Shown piece by piece: positions 28,207 to 36,731 of a stretch of 64,000 nt of DNA. The DNA lies in contig NZ_CP129104.1 of NCBI RefSeq assembly GCF_030406605.1, positions 3,052,687 through 3,116,686 of the forward strand, given 5' to 3'. The first letter of the stretch is position 1. Each line of letters begins with the position of its first letter. This stretch comes from Curtobacterium sp. 458 (lineage in GTDB: Bacteria > Actinomycetota > Actinomycetes > Actinomycetales > Microbacteriaceae). A program made the position numbers and the translations under genes. The notes under the pieces are model-generated. The model saw only the letters and a program-made list of their open reading frames with translations. It had not been told where the DNA came from and did no database searches.

Positions 28207-29253
28207 ATGACCACCTCCCTCCCCACCCCGATCCGCGTCGGCCTCATCGGCGGCGGCGGCATCGCCACCTTCCACATCAACGGGTACCGCGAGCACGCCG
28301 ACACCATCACGATCGGCGCCGTCGCCGACGCGGTCCCCGCGACCGCCGAGGCCCGCGGCACCGAGCTCGGCGTGCCCTCGTTCACCGACTACCGCGAGAT
28401 GCTCGAGCGGGCGGACATCGACGCCGTCGACATCTGCCTGCCGCACCACCTCCACCGCGACGCGATCGTCGCCGCTGCCAGAGCCGGCAAGCACGTCCTC
28501 TGCGAGAAGCCCCTCTGCCTCACGCCCGAGGAGGCCGCGGACGTCGAGTCCGCCGTCCGCGAGGCCGGCGTCACCCTCATGTGCGCCCACAACCAGCTGT
28601 TCATGCCCGCGGTCGCGAAGGCCAAGGAGCTCATCGACGGCGGCGCACTCGGCACCGTGTACGAGGTCCGCACCACCGACTCGTTCCGGAACGAGTTCGA
28701 CCCGTCGAACATGGGCTGGCGCGCTCACGCGTCGACGAGCGGCGGCGGCGAGCTCATCGACACGGGCTACCACCCGAGCTACCTGCTCATGCACCTCGCC
28801 GGCGGTGTCCCGGTGTCGGCGACCGCGATGCTCTCCACCCACCGCCTCACGTTCATGGAGGGCGAGGACTCGGCACAGTGTCTGTTCCGCTTCGACAACG
28901 GCGCGGTCGGGCAGCTCGTCACGAGCTGGGCGTACGAGCCTGCCGCCGGGACCGAGCGGTTCAGCGTCGTGGGCGAACTCGGGTCGCTGACGAGTGACGG
29001 CACGACCCTCCGCTGGGACCTGCGCGACGCGGGCGGTCGACCGACGACCAGCGAGACCGTGACCTTCGACGAGGTCGACACGTTCTCGGCCGAGATCGCC
29101 GCGTTCGGCGCCTGCCTGCGCGACGGCACCCGGCCGATCCACACCGAGCGCGAGGGACTCGCCGTCCTCGGCATGATCCTCGCTGCCTACGAGGGCGCCC
29201 GGACCGGCACGATCGCCCCCGTCCGCACGGCCGACCGCCCGGTGTCGGTGTGA
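28207..29253 (+). CDS. Gfo/Idh/MocA-family oxidoreductase
   Basis: 348 residues. A standard dinucleotide-binding motif VGLIGGGGIATFH, then AVDICLPHHLHRDAIVAAARAGKHVLCEKPLCLTPEEAADV with the classic EKP. The catalytic domain contains GGGELIDTGYHPSYLLMHLAGG. It differs from its neighbour at 27121, so the two likely act in sequence, as in oxidation-reduction routes for glycoside or sugar epimerisation. The preceding 72-bp gap is a C-rich, low-complexity stretch. Substrate not determinable; mannosides are suggested by the GH125 gene downstream. Confidence 0.9.
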   Translation: MTTSLPTPIRVGLIGGGGIATFHINGYREHADTITIGAVADAVPATAEARGTELGVPSFTDYREMLERADIDAVDICLPHHLHRDAIVAAARAGKHVLCEKPLCLTPEEAADVESAVREAGVTLMCAHNQLFMPAVAKAKELIDGGALGTVYEVRTTDSFRNEFDPSNMGWRAHASTSGGGELIDTGYHPSYLLMHLAGGVPVSATAMLSTHRLTFMEGEDSAQCLFRFDNGAVGQLVTSWAYEPAAGTERFSVVGELGSLTSDGTTLRWDLRDAGGRPTTSETVTFDEVDTFSAEIAAFGACLRDGTRPIHTEREGLAVLGMILAAYEGARTGTIAPVRTADRPVSV

Positions 29254-29287
29254 CCGCCCGCGACGGCGCCGACCGTCCGGGGTCGCC

Positions 29288-30631
29288 GTGATCGTCGGCG
29301 CGGGCGTCGCCGCGCTGCTCAGGACCGCGGCCGACGCCGTCCGGACGAGCGTCGGCGAGCGCGCGGGCGACCTGGTCGAGGACGCCCTCCGCCGGAGCCT
29401 CGAGGACACCATCACGATCGACGACGACGGCACCGCGTTCGTCATCACCGGGGACATCCCGGCGATGTGGATGCGCGACTCGACGACGCAGATGCTCCCG
29501 TACCTGCGGCTCGTGGCCGCGGCGTCCCCGGGCGACCCCGCGGCCCGGGAGCTCGCCGACGTCCTCGTCGCCGTCGTCCGGCGGCAGTTCGCCAGCATCG
29601 CGCACGACCCGTACGCCAACGCGTTCAACCGCGGCCCGACCGGCGCGCACTACGACGACCGCGACCTGTGCCACGACCCGACGGTGTGGGAGCAGAAGTA
29701 CGAGGTCGACAGCCTCGCCTACCCGGTGCAGTTCGCCGCGGCGCTCCACCGCGCGACCGGCCGGACCGAGCACCTCGGCCCGGAGGCACACGCGGTCGCC
29801 CGGACGATCGTCGACCAGCTCCGCCTCGAGACGGACCACGACCGGTCACCGTACCGGTTCGTCCGGGACGCGCCCGAGCCGACCGAGACCCTCGTCCGCG
29901 AGGGCCGCGGCACCCCGGTCGCCGTCACCGGCATGACGTGGTGCGGCTTCCGCCCCTCGGACGACGCCTGCACGTACGGCTACAACGTGCCGGAGAACCT
30001 GCACGCCGCGTCGGCGCTCGGCGACCTGGCGGCGATCGCGACGGACGTCTGGTCGGACCCGGTGCTGGCCGCCGACGCGGTCGCGCTCCGCGACGACATC
30101 CTGCGCGGCGTGGCCGAGCACGGCGTCGTCCCGCACCCGCGTGATCCGGGCACGCAGGTCTACGCCTACGAGGTCGACGGTCTCGGCGGCGTGGTGCTCA
30201 TGGACGACGCGAACACCCCGTCGCTGCTGTCCCTGCCGCTCGACGCGCCGGACGTCCTCGACCCGGCGGTCGCGGACGCCACCCGGACGTTCGTCCTCGG
30301 GCCGGACAACCCGTACTGGTTCAGCGGCTCGGCCGCTGCGGGCATCGGGAGCCCGCACACCGAGCCGGGCCGGGTGTGGCCGATCGCCCTCGCCGTCGAG
30401 GGGCTCACCGGCACGCCGTCACGCCGTCGGGAGCTCGTCGAGGTGCTCCTCGCGACCGACGCCGGCACGGGACGCATGCACGAGTCCTTCGACGTGGACG
30501 ACCCGTCGGCGTTCTCGCGGCCGTGGTTCTCGTGGGCGGACGCGATGTTCTGCGAACTCGCGTTCGCGGTGGCCGAGGACGCGGGCGCGTCGATCGCGAG
30601 GGTCTCGTCCGCCACCAGGGCGACCACCTGA
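29288..30631 (+). CDS. GH125 exo-alpha-1,6-mannosidase
   Basis: 447 residues with the glycoside hydrolase 125 signatures in order: GDIPAMWMRDSTTQMLPYLRL, YANAFNRGPTGAHY, WEQKYEVDSLAYPVQ, GMTWCGFRPSDDACTYGYNVPENLHA, VLMDDANTPSLLSLPL, PDNPYWFSGSAAAGIGSPHT and RPWFSWADAMFCELAF. The family cleaves non-reducing alpha-1,6-mannose with inversion, as in N-glycans and yeast mannan. There is no signal peptide, so it acts on imported oligosaccharides. GTG at 29288 has a weak GGGG upstream. It closes the mannoside locus and is followed by a terminator-like repeat. Confidence 0.93.
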   Translation: MIVGAGVAALLRTAADAVRTSVGERAGDLVEDALRRSLEDTITIDDDGTAFVITGDIPAMWMRDSTTQMLPYLRLVAAASPGDPAARELADVLVAVVRRQFASIAHDPYANAFNRGPTGAHYDDRDLCHDPTVWEQKYEVDSLAYPVQFAAALHRATGRTEHLGPEAHAVARTIVDQLRLETDHDRSPYRFVRDAPEPTETLVREGRGTPVAVTGMTWCGFRPSDDACTYGYNVPENLHAASALGDLAAIATDVWSDPVLAADAVALRDDILRGVAEHGVVPHPRDPGTQVYAYEVDGLGGVVLMDDANTPSLLSLPLDAPDVLDPAVADATRTFVLGPDNPYWFSGSAAAGIGSPHTEPGRVWPIALAVEGLTGTPSRRRELVEVLLATDAGTGRMHESFDVDDPSAFSRPWFSWADAMFCELAFAVAEDAGASIARVSSATRATT

Positions 30632-30676
30632 CGGCCGGGAGGCGCGGGTCGACCCCGCCCCGTGCCTCCCGTTCGT
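30631..30676. terminator. GGAGGC-family hairpin after GH125 gene
   Basis: Arms ACGGCCGGGAGGCGCGG (30631-30647) and CCGTGCCTCCCGTTCGT (30660-30676) begin at the GH125 stop codon. It is a full copy of the repeat family seen at 41631 and 53812, well placed to end the mannoside operon. Confidence 0.65.
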
Positions 30677-30694
30677 GGGCGGTAGCGTTGTGCC

Positions 30695-31324
30695 GTGGGG
30701 AACCGGGTCACGTGCATCGTCCGATCGGCCGCGACGGTCGGCGAGGGCGCCGTTCCCGCGCCAGCGCACGACGAACTCACGACCGAGGCCGTCGGGTCCT
30801 GGGACGTGCAGTACCTGCTGCCCTTCGGGTGGTGCGGGTTCGTGCCCCCCGCGTTCTGGGCTGCGCACCTCGACCGGCTGAGCGCAGCGATGAACGCGGG
30901 CGACGGGCCCGACCCGTCGGTGACGGACGTCGTGGTGGCGTGGCCGGTCGCGGAGCGGGCCTTCGCGCAGCGGCTGCCGGGAGTCGCCGCCGCGCTCCCC
31001 GAGGTCGCTGAACCGCTCGGGCGCTTCCTCGAGGACGTCCGGTCGGTGGCCGGACGAACCGAGCGGCCCGTCGTCGAGCTCGTGCTCGGGGAACTCGTGG
31101 AGATGTACTGGGACGAGGAGGACCTCGAGCGTTGGTCGGTCGATCTCCGACGTGAGACCGGCTTCTGGGACTCGCCCGACACGGCACGGAGCGACGAGCG
31201 CACCGAGCTCACCGAGTTGGACCGGGCCGTCGGGTCCCGAGAACCCGAGCGGTCGTTCCTCCTGACCGGCGAGTGGACGCTCGGCGGCTCACCGGCGCCG
31301 CGCGACCGTCCTCCGCAGCTCTGA
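30695..31324 (+). CDS. Uncharacterised protein
   Basis: 209 residues, start GTG at 30695. No family recognised. Visible features: YLLPFGWCGFVPPAFW (aromatic-rich), an acidic segment EMYWDEEDLERWSVDL and a polar C-terminus. Composition and codon use fit a soluble cytosolic protein. The gene converges with the DUF1963-like gene; their stop codons lie in a small shared hairpin. Confidence 0.6.
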   Translation: MGNRVTCIVRSAATVGEGAVPAPAHDELTTEAVGSWDVQYLLPFGWCGFVPPAFWAAHLDRLSAAMNAGDGPDPSVTDVVVAWPVAERAFAQRLPGVAAALPEVAEPLGRFLEDVRSVAGRTERPVVELVLGELVEMYWDEEDLERWSVDLRRETGFWDSPDTARSDERTELTELDRAVGSREPERSFLLTGEWTLGGSPAPRDRPPQL

Positions 31325-31342
31325 AGCAACGACTCCGCTTCA
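31322..31342. terminator. Small hairpin spanning two convergent stops
   Basis: TGAAGC (31322-31327) and GCTTCA (31337-31342) pair across a 9-nt loop and contain both convergent stop codons. A weak bidirectional terminator is possible. Confidence 0.3.
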
Positions 31343-32569
31343 GGTGCACTGCCAGAGCACCGCGGCCCGGCGGCCGTCGCTGAAGACGTACGCACGACCG
31401 GCGTCACCGAAGTCGAAGCCGAGCGGCTCCGATTCGATCGAGGCCACGAACGCGAGACCCTCGGGCGTGTCGTCCTCCTGGATCCAGGGTGGTTCGCCTC
31501 CGTACTGCCCGGCCACGACGGCCCCCTCGACGTCGAGTGCAGCGGTGACATCACCGTCACGTGCCGCCGTGACCGACGCGGTCCCGAGCAGCATCGAGTC
31601 CGGCAGGAGCGGCGGGTACACGGGATCGGGGTCGTCGGGGTCACCATGCGGTGAGACCGGTGGGTCGGCCAGCACGAGGTCACGTCCGCTGAACACGAAC
31701 GCCGCGTTCGCGCCGCTGTCGGCGTCCCACGAATCGCACGTGCCGGGGTCGAACTGACACACGAACGCGCTGACCAGCGTGCTGCGGTGCTCGATCTGCG
31801 CCGTGAACTGCATCGGCTCGTCGTGCTCCGCGCACGTGGGCCACTCCCAGTCCCGCGGGACGGCCGGCGCCCCACCGATGCGCGAGGCCGTGATCGGTGC
31901 CGGGGAGTCGGACCGGTACGCGCCGAGCACGACGACGTCTGCGGACGGGTCGTGGCCGCGGCGTGCGACGGGTCGTGGGGCTCCCGGGCGTGCAGCCTCG
32001 ACACGAGGGGTTCGGAGCGTCAGGCGGGTCCGCTCGGGACGACCGCCCCGCTCGGGGGTGCCGATCCGCTCGGCGACCACGGTGGTGCGGAAGCGGCGAC
32101 CGGCGACCGGCAGGTCCCAGCGCAGCAGTGGCCAGTCAGGACCACCCCGGTCCCCGGTCCCCGGGTCCGGCCCGTTGTCCCGCGCACGGAGCATCCGGAG
32201 CACAGCCGCCTCGTCGAGCTCGGGCATCCCGGCGCCACGAGCAGCCGCCAGGAGACGGGCCGCTGCACGACGGAAGACCGCGTCCTGCCGTTGCGCGAGC
32301 GGACCGCCACGTCGGAACCGCACCGCGTGCGTCCCGTGCACGACGACGAGCAGGGGCAGCGCCCACGCGGCGCCGATCCAGAACGAGGCCGCGACGTCGC
32401 GGAAGCGCCATGCGTTCTCGTACACGGAGACCGCGACGAAGACGAAGAACGCGAGGATCCACGCCGTGACGAACACGACCGGCCACGGGTTCCGCGGACC
32501 GTTCCAGCGCGCGCGTGCGGCGTCCTTGGTGTCGACCTCGACGACGGTCTGGTGCTGCACGTCGCTCAT
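31340..32569 (-). CDS. Membrane protein with DUF1963-like C-terminal domain
   Basis: 409 residues. Two membrane segments near the N-terminus (WPVVFVTAWILAFFVFVAVSV and ASFWIGAAWALPLLVVVHG), a charged middle region, then a C-terminal region with ASRIGGAPAVPRDWEWPTCAEHDEPMQFTAQIE, the GGxPxxP...WPxC...PMxFxxQ pattern of DUF1963 (YwqG-like), and a Cys pair (CQFDPGTC). The function is unknown. ATG 32569 follows CGGGGGAG. The combination of membrane anchor and DUF1963-like domain is uncommon. Confidence 0.7.
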   Translation of the reverse strand: MSDVQHQTVVEVDTKDAARARWNGPRNPWPVVFVTAWILAFFVFVAVSVYENAWRFRDVAASFWIGAAWALPLLVVVHGTHAVRFRRGGPLAQRQDAVFRRAAARLLAAARGAGMPELDEAAVLRMLRARDNGPDPGTGDRGGPDWPLLRWDLPVAGRRFRTTVVAERIGTPERGGRPERTRLTLRTPRVEAARPGAPRPVARRGHDPSADVVVLGAYRSDSPAPITASRIGGAPAVPRDWEWPTCAEHDEPMQFTAQIEHRSTLVSAFVCQFDPGTCDSWDADSGANAAFVFSGRDLVLADPPVSPHGDPDDPDPVYPPLLPDSMLLGTASVTAARDGDVTAALDVEGAVVAGQYGGEPPWIQEDDTPEGLAFVASIESEPLGFDFGDAGRAYVFSDGRRAAVLWQCT

Positions 32570-32699
32570 CCGCTCCCCCGGTTCCGGGAGCGCCGCACGC
32601 TCGGCGCGCCCTGCGCACTCCCGGCAGCAGGCTACCGGGCCGCGACGGACGCGCCGCACGATCGCGACGACCACGTCGTGGCGGGTCGCATGCGTCCGC

Positions 32700-33662
32700 T
32701 CAACCGCGCCGACGCAGGACCAACGCCGCGGCGACCGCGATCGCACCGCCCCACACGAGCGGCCGCGTGACGCGCCGCCGCTTCGCCACCCAGCCGCCGT
32801 TCGTCGCGTTCCCGGCGTCGGCGGGGACGTGCAGGTTGCCGTCCGTGGGCTCCTGCCGGCCGCGGAGCGCGAAGGTCTCCACCATCGGCTTCGTGATGAG
32901 GTGGAACAACCCGGGGAACACGTACTGCAGCGGCACGAGGGACGCCTGGACGCGCCCGACGAAGCGGTAGCGCTTCGGGTGGAGCGCAGCGTGCACCACG
33001 GCACGGCCGGCCCGCTCGACCGAGACCGTCGGCGGCAGCGGGTGCGAGGCCTTGCCGGTGTAGTTCGCGCCGTTCTGGTAGATCGGCGTGTCGATCGTCG
33101 AGGGCAGCAGCGACGTGAAGCGGATGCCTGTGCCCGCGAACTCGTCGCCGAGGACGTCGACCAGACCGAGGGCGGCGTGCTTGCTCGTCACGTACGCCGA
33201 CTGGTACGGGGCGCTGAGGAGCGACTGGATCGATCCGACCAGCACGTACGTGCCCTTCCCCCGCTGCTTCCAGTGCGGCAGCAGGTGCGTGATCGCGTTG
33301 AGGTGGCCGTACAGGTTCGTGTCGACCACGCGCTTGAAGGAGTCGGTCGGGGTTTGCTCGAACAGGCCGTAGACGAACAGGGCCGCGTTGCCGACGAAGA
33401 CGTCGATCCGTCCGAACCGGGACGTCGTGGTGCCGATGAGGTCCTTCACCGCGTGCTCGTCGGCGACGTCGGTCCGGATCGCTATCGTCTCGGTCGCCCC
33501 GAGTCGTCGACACTCCGCAGCGGCGGCCTCGAGGCTCTGGAGCGAGCGCGCGGCGAGCACGAGCGTGGCACCCTGCCGCGCGAACTCGTGTGCCGCGGCC
33601 CTCCCGATGCCGCTCGATGCTCCCGTGACGACGACGACCTGACCGCGGAACCGATGTGCCAT
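32700..33662 (-). CDS. Short-chain dehydrogenase/reductase with C-terminal membrane segment
   Basis: 320 residues, classical SDR: cofactor loop VVTGASSGIG, ARS at the NADP(H)-favouring position, catalytic Ser in VGSIQSLLSAPYQSAYVTSKHAALG with the Tyr-x-x-x-Lys (YVTSK). The usual NNAG reads VGNAA. The last 20 residues (PLVWGGAIAVAAALVLRRRG) form a hydrophobic segment, suggesting tail anchoring. Substrate unknown. It is divergent from the HD-domain gene with a 109-bp spacer. Confidence 0.9.
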   Translation of the reverse strand: MAHRFRGQVVVVTGASSGIGRAAAHEFARQGATLVLAARSLQSLEAAAAECRRLGATETIAIRTDVADEHAVKDLIGTTTSRFGRIDVFVGNAALFVYGLFEQTPTDSFKRVVDTNLYGHLNAITHLLPHWKQRGKGTYVLVGSIQSLLSAPYQSAYVTSKHAALGLVDVLGDEFAGTGIRFTSLLPSTIDTPIYQNGANYTGKASHPLPPTVSVERAGRAVVHAALHPKRYRFVGRVQASLVPLQYVFPGLFHLITKPMVETFALRGRQEPTDGNLHVPADAGNATNGGWVAKRRRVTRPLVWGGAIAVAAALVLRRRG

Positions 33663-33771
33663 GCACTCCGTGGTACCCGGTCACGCGTCCGCCACAGCAC
33701 AGGAAGGACAGGCGACGACGCCGGCTGGCGCGCCGGCGTGCAGCGTCGGTGCCGCCCGCTAGCGTGGGGGC

Positions 33772-34839
33772 GTGCACGACGACGCGGTGGACACCCTGGG
33801 CCACGACGGAGTGTGGTTCGACCCGCTCTGGCGCGTCGAGGTCGCGCTCACCCCGACGGAGCGTGCCCTGCTCACCGCGTGGCCGGTTCGGCGCCTCGCG
33901 TTCGTCGCCCACGCCGGCGCCGCGTCGATCACGACGACCCAGGCGTACTCGCGGCTCGAGCACTCCCTCGGCGTCCTCGCATTGGTCGCACACTTCGCCC
34001 CGGACGACCACGACGCCCGCGTCACGGCGCTGCTCCACGACGTCGGGCACCTGCCGTTCAGCCACACCCTCGAGGGGATCGCGGGTCTCGAGCACCACAC
34101 CCTCGGGCGCGCCGCGGTCCGGGCCCTCGCCGAGGACCACCCGATCGACGCCGAGCGGGTCATCGCCACCGACGACGGTCGGGTCCCCTCGGTGCTGACC
34201 CCGGCGCACGGCGGCCTCAAACTCGACCACCTCGACTCGTTCCTCCGGAGCGGACAGGTGCACGGCCGCACGACGACGCCGCCGCACGAACTGCTCCGGC
34301 GGCTCCGACTGGTCGACGGCGCGGTCGATGCCGACCCGGACGACGCCGCGGAACTCGTCGACCTCGCCGTCCGGGAGGCCCGCGCGCAGCGCTCGACCGC
34401 CAACCTCGTGCCGGTCACGGTGCTGCGAGCGCTCGTGTCGCGCGCGGTCGCCGGCGGTCTGCTCGACGACGGGCAGCTCGCTGCCGCCACCGATGACGAG
34501 CTCTGGGCGCTCCTCGCGACGGATCCGTCGACCGCGGGCGAGGCCCGCACGCTCCGGCGGCATCCCGAGCGGTGGCGGCTGCGGGTCGGTCGCACCTCCG
34601 GTGTCGGCGTGTACCGCCACGTCGTGCGCCGGAGCTACCTCGACCTGCCGACCGCCGACGGGCGACGACTGCACGACCCGCGTGTCGACGAGCTCCAGGG
34701 CTCGCTGCCGTACGAGGTCGCGGTCCGCTACGCGCCGACAGCGACGAGCTCGGACGCCGAAGCACCCGCGAATGCGACGAGCGCGGGCGCCGAGGCCTCC
34801 GCGGATGCGACGATGGGACCATGCGCAAGGACGAGCTGA
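33772..34839 (+). CDS. HD-domain phosphohydrolase
   Basis: 355 residues. The HD core is clear: RLEHSLGVLALVAHF, ALLHDVGHLPFSHTLE (metal-binding His-Asp) and LKLDHLDSFLRSG (distal Asp). The family includes dNTPases and other nucleotide phosphohydrolases. GTG 33772 is the start. The last 20 residues are Ala/Ser-rich and the stop codon lies 19 bp inside the next gene, so the two are translationally linked. Substrate not determinable. Confidence 0.82.
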   Translation: MHDDAVDTLGHDGVWFDPLWRVEVALTPTERALLTAWPVRRLAFVAHAGAASITTTQAYSRLEHSLGVLALVAHFAPDDHDARVTALLHDVGHLPFSHTLEGIAGLEHHTLGRAAVRALAEDHPIDAERVIATDDGRVPSVLTPAHGGLKLDHLDSFLRSGQVHGRTTTPPHELLRRLRLVDGAVDADPDDAAELVDLAVREARAQRSTANLVPVTVLRALVSRAVAGGLLDDGQLAAATDDELWALLATDPSTAGEARTLRRHPERWRLRVGRTSGVGVYRHVVRRSYLDLPTADGRRLHDPRVDELQGSLPYEVAVRYAPTATSSDAEAPANATSAGAEASADATMGPCARTS

Positions 34840-35084
34840 CCGTCGAAGAGGCGACCGCCATCGCCGAGCACGCCCGGTCCGGCACCCTCCCGCTCGACGA
34901 CCCCGAGGTGCAGAAGGTCGTCGACCAGGCGAACCGGGTCCTCGTCCGCGCGCAGATGTGGGGAGAGGACCGCAGCCCGAAGCTCCGCCGCCGACGCCGG
35001 TGGATCGCCGTGTGCGGTCTCGTCGTCGTCGCCGCCTGGGTCGCGGGGCTGATCCTCCCCCTCATCTGGCACCTCACCCGCTGA
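34821..35084 (+). CDS. Small membrane protein
   Basis: 87 residues: a soluble helical N-terminus (MRKDELTVEEATAIAEHARS...EVQKVVDQANRVL), a basic patch PKLRRRRRW and one membrane segment (VCGLVVVAAWVAGLILPLIW) at the C-terminus. ATG 34821 overlaps the end of the HD-domain gene. No known family; co-expression with the HD protein is likely. Confidence 0.7.
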   Translation: MRKDELTVEEATAIAEHARSGTLPLDDPEVQKVVDQANRVLVRAQMWGEDRSPKLRRRRRWIAVCGLVVVAAWVAGLILPLIWHLTR

Positions 35085-35088
35085 CACG

Positions 35089-35142
35089 CGCTCCGAGCCC
35101 CGCGGCCGCTCCGAGCCCCGCGGACCGCTCCGGGCCACGCGG
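35089..35142. repeat. Triple 17-bp direct repeat upstream of GH16 gene
   Basis: Units CGCTCCGAGCCCCGCGG at 35089 and 35107 and a variant CGCTCCGGGCCACGCGG at 35126 repeat every 18-19 bp. They end 59 bp before the GH16 start, a spacing that could suit a regulator binding repeated sites, or reflect slippage. Confidence 0.6.
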
Positions 35143-35201
35143 ACCTGCGGGTTCCGGCGAATCACTGGACCCCGTCGACGTTGCATCGGACAATTCCGCT
35201 C

Positions 35202-36056
35202 ATGGATCAGGGACCAGCCATCGACCGACGCCGCTTCGTGGCACTCGGCCTCACCGGCGCCACTGCCACCGCAGCCGCCACGACCGCTGCACTCGTGCGC
35301 GGCTCCGACAGCGCCCGCGCAGCGACCACGGGCACCACGACGCTCCTCGCCGCCGACGAGTTCGACGGAGCAGCCGGGAGCGCCCCGAACCCGTCGATCT
35401 GGCGGTACGACCTCGGCGCCGGCGGGTGGGGCAACGGTGAGCTCGAGACGTACACGGACTCGCGGCGGAACTCGCAGCTGGACGGCAAGGGCAACCTCGT
35501 CATCACCGCCCGCCGCGAGGCCGACGGCACCTACACCTCCGCGCGGCTCAAGTCCGAGGGCACCTACACCGCCCAGTACGGCCGGGTCGAGGCCCGCATC
35601 AAGATCCCCCGCGGTCAGGGCATCTGGCCGGCGTTCTGGATGCTCGGCGCCGACATCGGGCAGGTCGGCTGGCCCGCGTGCGGCGAGATCGACGTCATGG
35701 AGAACGTCGGCTACGAACCCACGCTCGTCCACGGCACGGTGCACGGCCCCGGGTACTCCGGCGCGAACGGCATCTCGTCGACCTACCGCAACCCGTCCGG
35801 CGCAGCGTTCGCCGACGACTTCCACGTCTTCGGCGTCGACTGGCGTCCGGACTCGATCACGTGGACCGTGGACGGCGTGGCGTACCGCACGGTCACCCGC
35901 GCGGACGTCGGCTCGAACCCGTGGGTGTTCGACGGGCCGTTCTTCGTGATCCTCAACGTCGCGGTCGGCGGCGGTTGGCCGGGGTCGCCGGACGCGACCA
36001 CGCGCTTCCCGCAGCAGATGCTCGTCGACTGGGTGCGCGTCTCCCAGCTCGCCTGA
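35202..36056 (+). CDS. Secreted GH16 beta-glucanase
   Basis: 284 residues. A twin-arginine-type signal (DRRRFVALGLTGATATAAATTAALV) predicts Tat export. The catalytic domain follows: ADEFDGAAGSAPNPSIWRYDLGAGGWGNGELETYTD, GRVEARIKIPRGQGIWPAFWMLG and the GH16 active-site motif CGEIDVMENVG (nucleophile and acid/base glutamates as ExDxxE). Family members cleave laminarin/beta-1,3-1,4-glucans. It would act outside the cell on plant or fungal glucans. ATG 35202 is used; TTG 35181 is in frame but unlikely. Confidence 0.93.
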   Translation: MDQGPAIDRRRFVALGLTGATATAAATTAALVRGSDSARAATTGTTTLLAADEFDGAAGSAPNPSIWRYDLGAGGWGNGELETYTDSRRNSQLDGKGNLVITARREADGTYTSARLKSEGTYTAQYGRVEARIKIPRGQGIWPAFWMLGADIGQVGWPACGEIDVMENVGYEPTLVHGTVHGPGYSGANGISSTYRNPSGAAFADDFHVFGVDWRPDSITWTVDGVAYRTVTRADVGSNPWVFDGPFFVILNVAVGGGWPGSPDATTRFPQQMLVDWVRVSQLA

Positions 36057-36072
36057 CGTCGGCGTGGCGCGC

Positions 36073-36172
36073 CCCGCTCAGCGGTGACGCGCCAGCGCCA
36101 CGCGGGGCGCGCTGCCCGAGCCTGCAAGGGCAGACGTGGCGGGCCCACCCCGCGCCTCCAGTCCGCCCCTCG
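36073..36172. repeat. About 100-bp intergenic element, copy 1
   Basis: Starts CCCGCTCAGCGG shortly after the GH16 stop and resembles 48175-48270: shared blocks include GCTCAGCGG-GACGCG, GCGCGGGG, CCGAGCCTGC-AGGG and the closing GCCTCC-GTCCG arm of the GGAGGC family. Both copies follow a gene's stop codon. It can form stems and may be a composite terminator-like repeat. Confidence 0.55.
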
Positions 36173-36175
36173 GTC

Positions 36176-36281
36176 ACGAAAGCGACAGATCCCACCTCGC
36201 CGCGCCGGTGCCCGTCGCGAAAGCGACAGATCGCCGCCGTCTCCGCCCGGCGATCTGTCGCTTTCGCGAAAGCGACAGAAC
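36176..36281. repeat. GCGAAAGCGACAG palindromic repeat cluster
   Basis: Four copies of the CGAAAGCGACAGA unit: forward at 36176, 36217 and 36266, inverted at 36252. The last two abut to give a 24-bp perfect palindrome at 36255-36278, and the second and third form a hairpin with a 19-nt loop. Two further direct repeats of GCCGCGCCACGACTC follow at about 36284-36315. No gene is visible in the 281-bp gap. Confidence 0.75.
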
Positions 36282-36338
36282 ACGCCGCGCCACGACTCGC
36301 CGCGCCACGACTCGCCGCACCGCGCCGCCCGCGCGCCG

Positions 36339-36557
36339 TCAGCGGCCGCTGCGCGCCGCCCGCGCGGTCAGCCAGAGGTACGTCGCGTGCCCGGCGAGCG
36401 CCAGGCCGAAGAAGATCGCCGCGACGGCGTAGACCCGGTCGAGCTTGCCCTGCCCGATGACCAGCATCACGATGCAGAACACCACGGCCGCGGACAGCAC
36501 GGCGACCTGCACGGTCGACCAGAACTTGCGGAAGCGGGGCATGCCGGTGAAGCTCAC
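36339..36557 (-). CDS. Small two-helix membrane protein
   Basis: 72 residues from GTG 36557: VSFTGMPRFRKFWSTVQ then two membrane segments (VAVLSAAVVFCIVMLVIG and VYAVAAIFFGLALAGHATYLWL) and a basic tail. The family is not recognised. It could be started further upstream, but that region has the composition of non-coding DNA. It is divergent from the polysaccharide operon. Confidence 0.6.
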   Translation of the reverse strand: MSFTGMPRFRKFWSTVQVAVLSAAVVFCIVMLVIGQGKLDRVYAVAAIFFGLALAGHATYLWLTARAARSGR

Positions 36558-36713
36558 CCGGCCATTGTCGCGTACCGTGGCCGACACCGCGACCGCCCGA
36601 GACCCCGGCCGTACACAGACCGGTTCGGCTGGTTGTCCCCCGGATGAACAGCAGATGTCGCCAAGCTGGCAATCGCCTGGCATCGGGCAATCCCGACCAA
36701 ACCGGTCCGAGAA

Positions 36714-36731
36714 GCCCCCCGAATCGGGGGC
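36714..36731 (+). promoter_or_regulatory. Hairpin occluding the GtrA ribosome site
   Basis: GCCCCC (36714-36719) pairs with GGGGGC (36726-36731), the G-run immediately before the GtrA ATG at 36732. The stem would hide the only plausible ribosome-binding sequence, so translation of the first gene may be structure-controlled. Confidence 0.4.

Noticed and set aside
26998..29628. 876-residue minus-strand frame
   Set aside because: Antisense shadow of two well-supported dehydrogenases and GH125; composition is not protein-like.
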